Of a DNA stretch of 5,957 bases, positions 5,680-5,957 are shown in pieces. The notes under the pieces are model-generated. The model saw nothing but the letters and a program-made list of their open reading frames with translations, was not told where the DNA came from and made no database searches. Source of the DNA: QAMH01 sp964435565 (lineage in GTDB: Bacteria; Actinomycetota; Coriobacteriia; Coriobacteriales; QAMH01). Position 1 is the stretch's first letter. Every line of letters starts with the position of its first letter. Position numbers and translations under genes: made by a program. Location of the stretch: assembly GCA_964435565.1 (NCBI GenBank), contig CAYSZR010000078.1, positions 1-5,957 on the forward strand, in the 5' to 3' direction.

Positions 5680-5957
5680 TGGCTCAGGAAATGCGTTTTA
5701 TCCTTGCCGGTTTTGGTGGTCAGGGTTTGCTGTTCGGCGGCAAGGTCATTGCATATGCGGGCCTTATCGAAGATAGGCAGCTTTCCTGGTTGCCTTCATA
5801 TGGTCCCGAAATGCGCGGCGGCACGGCAAATTGTTCGGTGACGCTTTCAGACGAACCCATTGGCTCGCCGCTTATCACCGACCCCACGGCGCTTATCGTC
5901 ATGAATCAACCTTCGCTCGACAAGTTCGAGGATACGGTAACGCCTGGCGGTGTCATC
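5679..5957 (+). CDS. 2-oxoacid:ferredoxin oxidoreductase gamma subunit, N-terminal 93 residues (truncated by window edge)
   Basis: The frame is open from the ATG at 5679 to the last base, giving 93 residues. It begins MAQEMRFILAGFGGQGLLFGG; the GFGGQG motif (11-16) is the hallmark of gamma chains. Then come LPSYGPEMRGGTANCSV (38-54), the other signature of the family, and SDEPIGSPLITDPTALIVMNQ (57-77). In the assembled enzyme the gamma chain closes the CoA-binding side of the active site. A full gamma chain is about 180-190 residues, so roughly half is missing on the right. The order delta-alpha-beta-gamma is complete with this gene. What follows it, such as a terminator or further pathway genes, cannot be seen. 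Confidence 0.9.
   Translation, partial: MAQEMRFILAGFGGQGLLFGGKVIAYAGLIEDRQLSWLPSYGPEMRGGTANCSVTLSDEPIGSPLITDPTALIVMNQPSLDKFEDTVTPGGVI

Noticed and set aside
1047..5957. Frameshifts, pseudogenes or mobile-element remains
   Set aside because: All reading frames are continuous with the expected motifs in order; no transposase, integrase, terminal repeats or tRNA-like sequence was seen.

Overview
The window looks like part of a strictly anaerobic bacterial chromosome with moderate GC content. The main reason is a complete-looking set of genes for an oxygen-sensitive 2-oxoacid:ferredoxin oxidoreductase. Codon use, GTG/ATG starts and clear Shine-Dalgarno sites fit a Gram-positive anaerobe. A gut or oral Coriobacteriia/Eggerthellaceae-like host is my guess from overall flavour, not something the sequence proves.

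Layout. Bases 1-192 hold the first 64 codons of a leftward DHH-family phosphoesterase that runs off the left edge. Bases 193-415 are a divergent control region with small palindromes and -10-like boxes facing both ways. From 416 to the right edge there are seven genes on the + strand, closely packed: an HTH (XRE)-cupin regulator, a medium-chain-type AMP-forming acyl-CoA synthetase, a MinD/ParA-like P-loop ATPase of unknown role, a 2x[4Fe-4S] ferredoxin subunit, and the alpha, beta (TPP-binding) and gamma (cut by the right edge) subunits of a 2-oxoacid:ferredoxin oxidoreductase of the VOR (2-ketoisovalerate) type. Junctions after the regulator are an ATGA overlap, a 24-base gap, a 4-base gap, a 1-base gap and a TAATG overlap, so these are almost certainly one operon. 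The regulator is separated by 46 bases that can fold into a 10-bp hairpin just before the synthetase ribosome binding site.

How the genes may work together. The oxidoreductase interconverts a 2-oxoacid plus CoA with acyl-CoA, CO2 and reduced ferredoxin. The synthetase makes acyl-CoA from the free acid and ATP. Run together in the reductive direction they would turn scavenged branched-chain or aryl acids into 2-oxoacids for amino-acid synthesis. Alternatively the oxidoreductase runs oxidatively in amino-acid fermentation and the synthetase recaptures free acids. The sequence does not decide the direction or the substrate. The ATPase is the least explained component. It lies between the synthetase and the Fe-S subunit, with its start overlapping the synthetase stop. 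No mobile element, CRISPR array, tRNA, rRNA or clear intrinsic terminator was seen.
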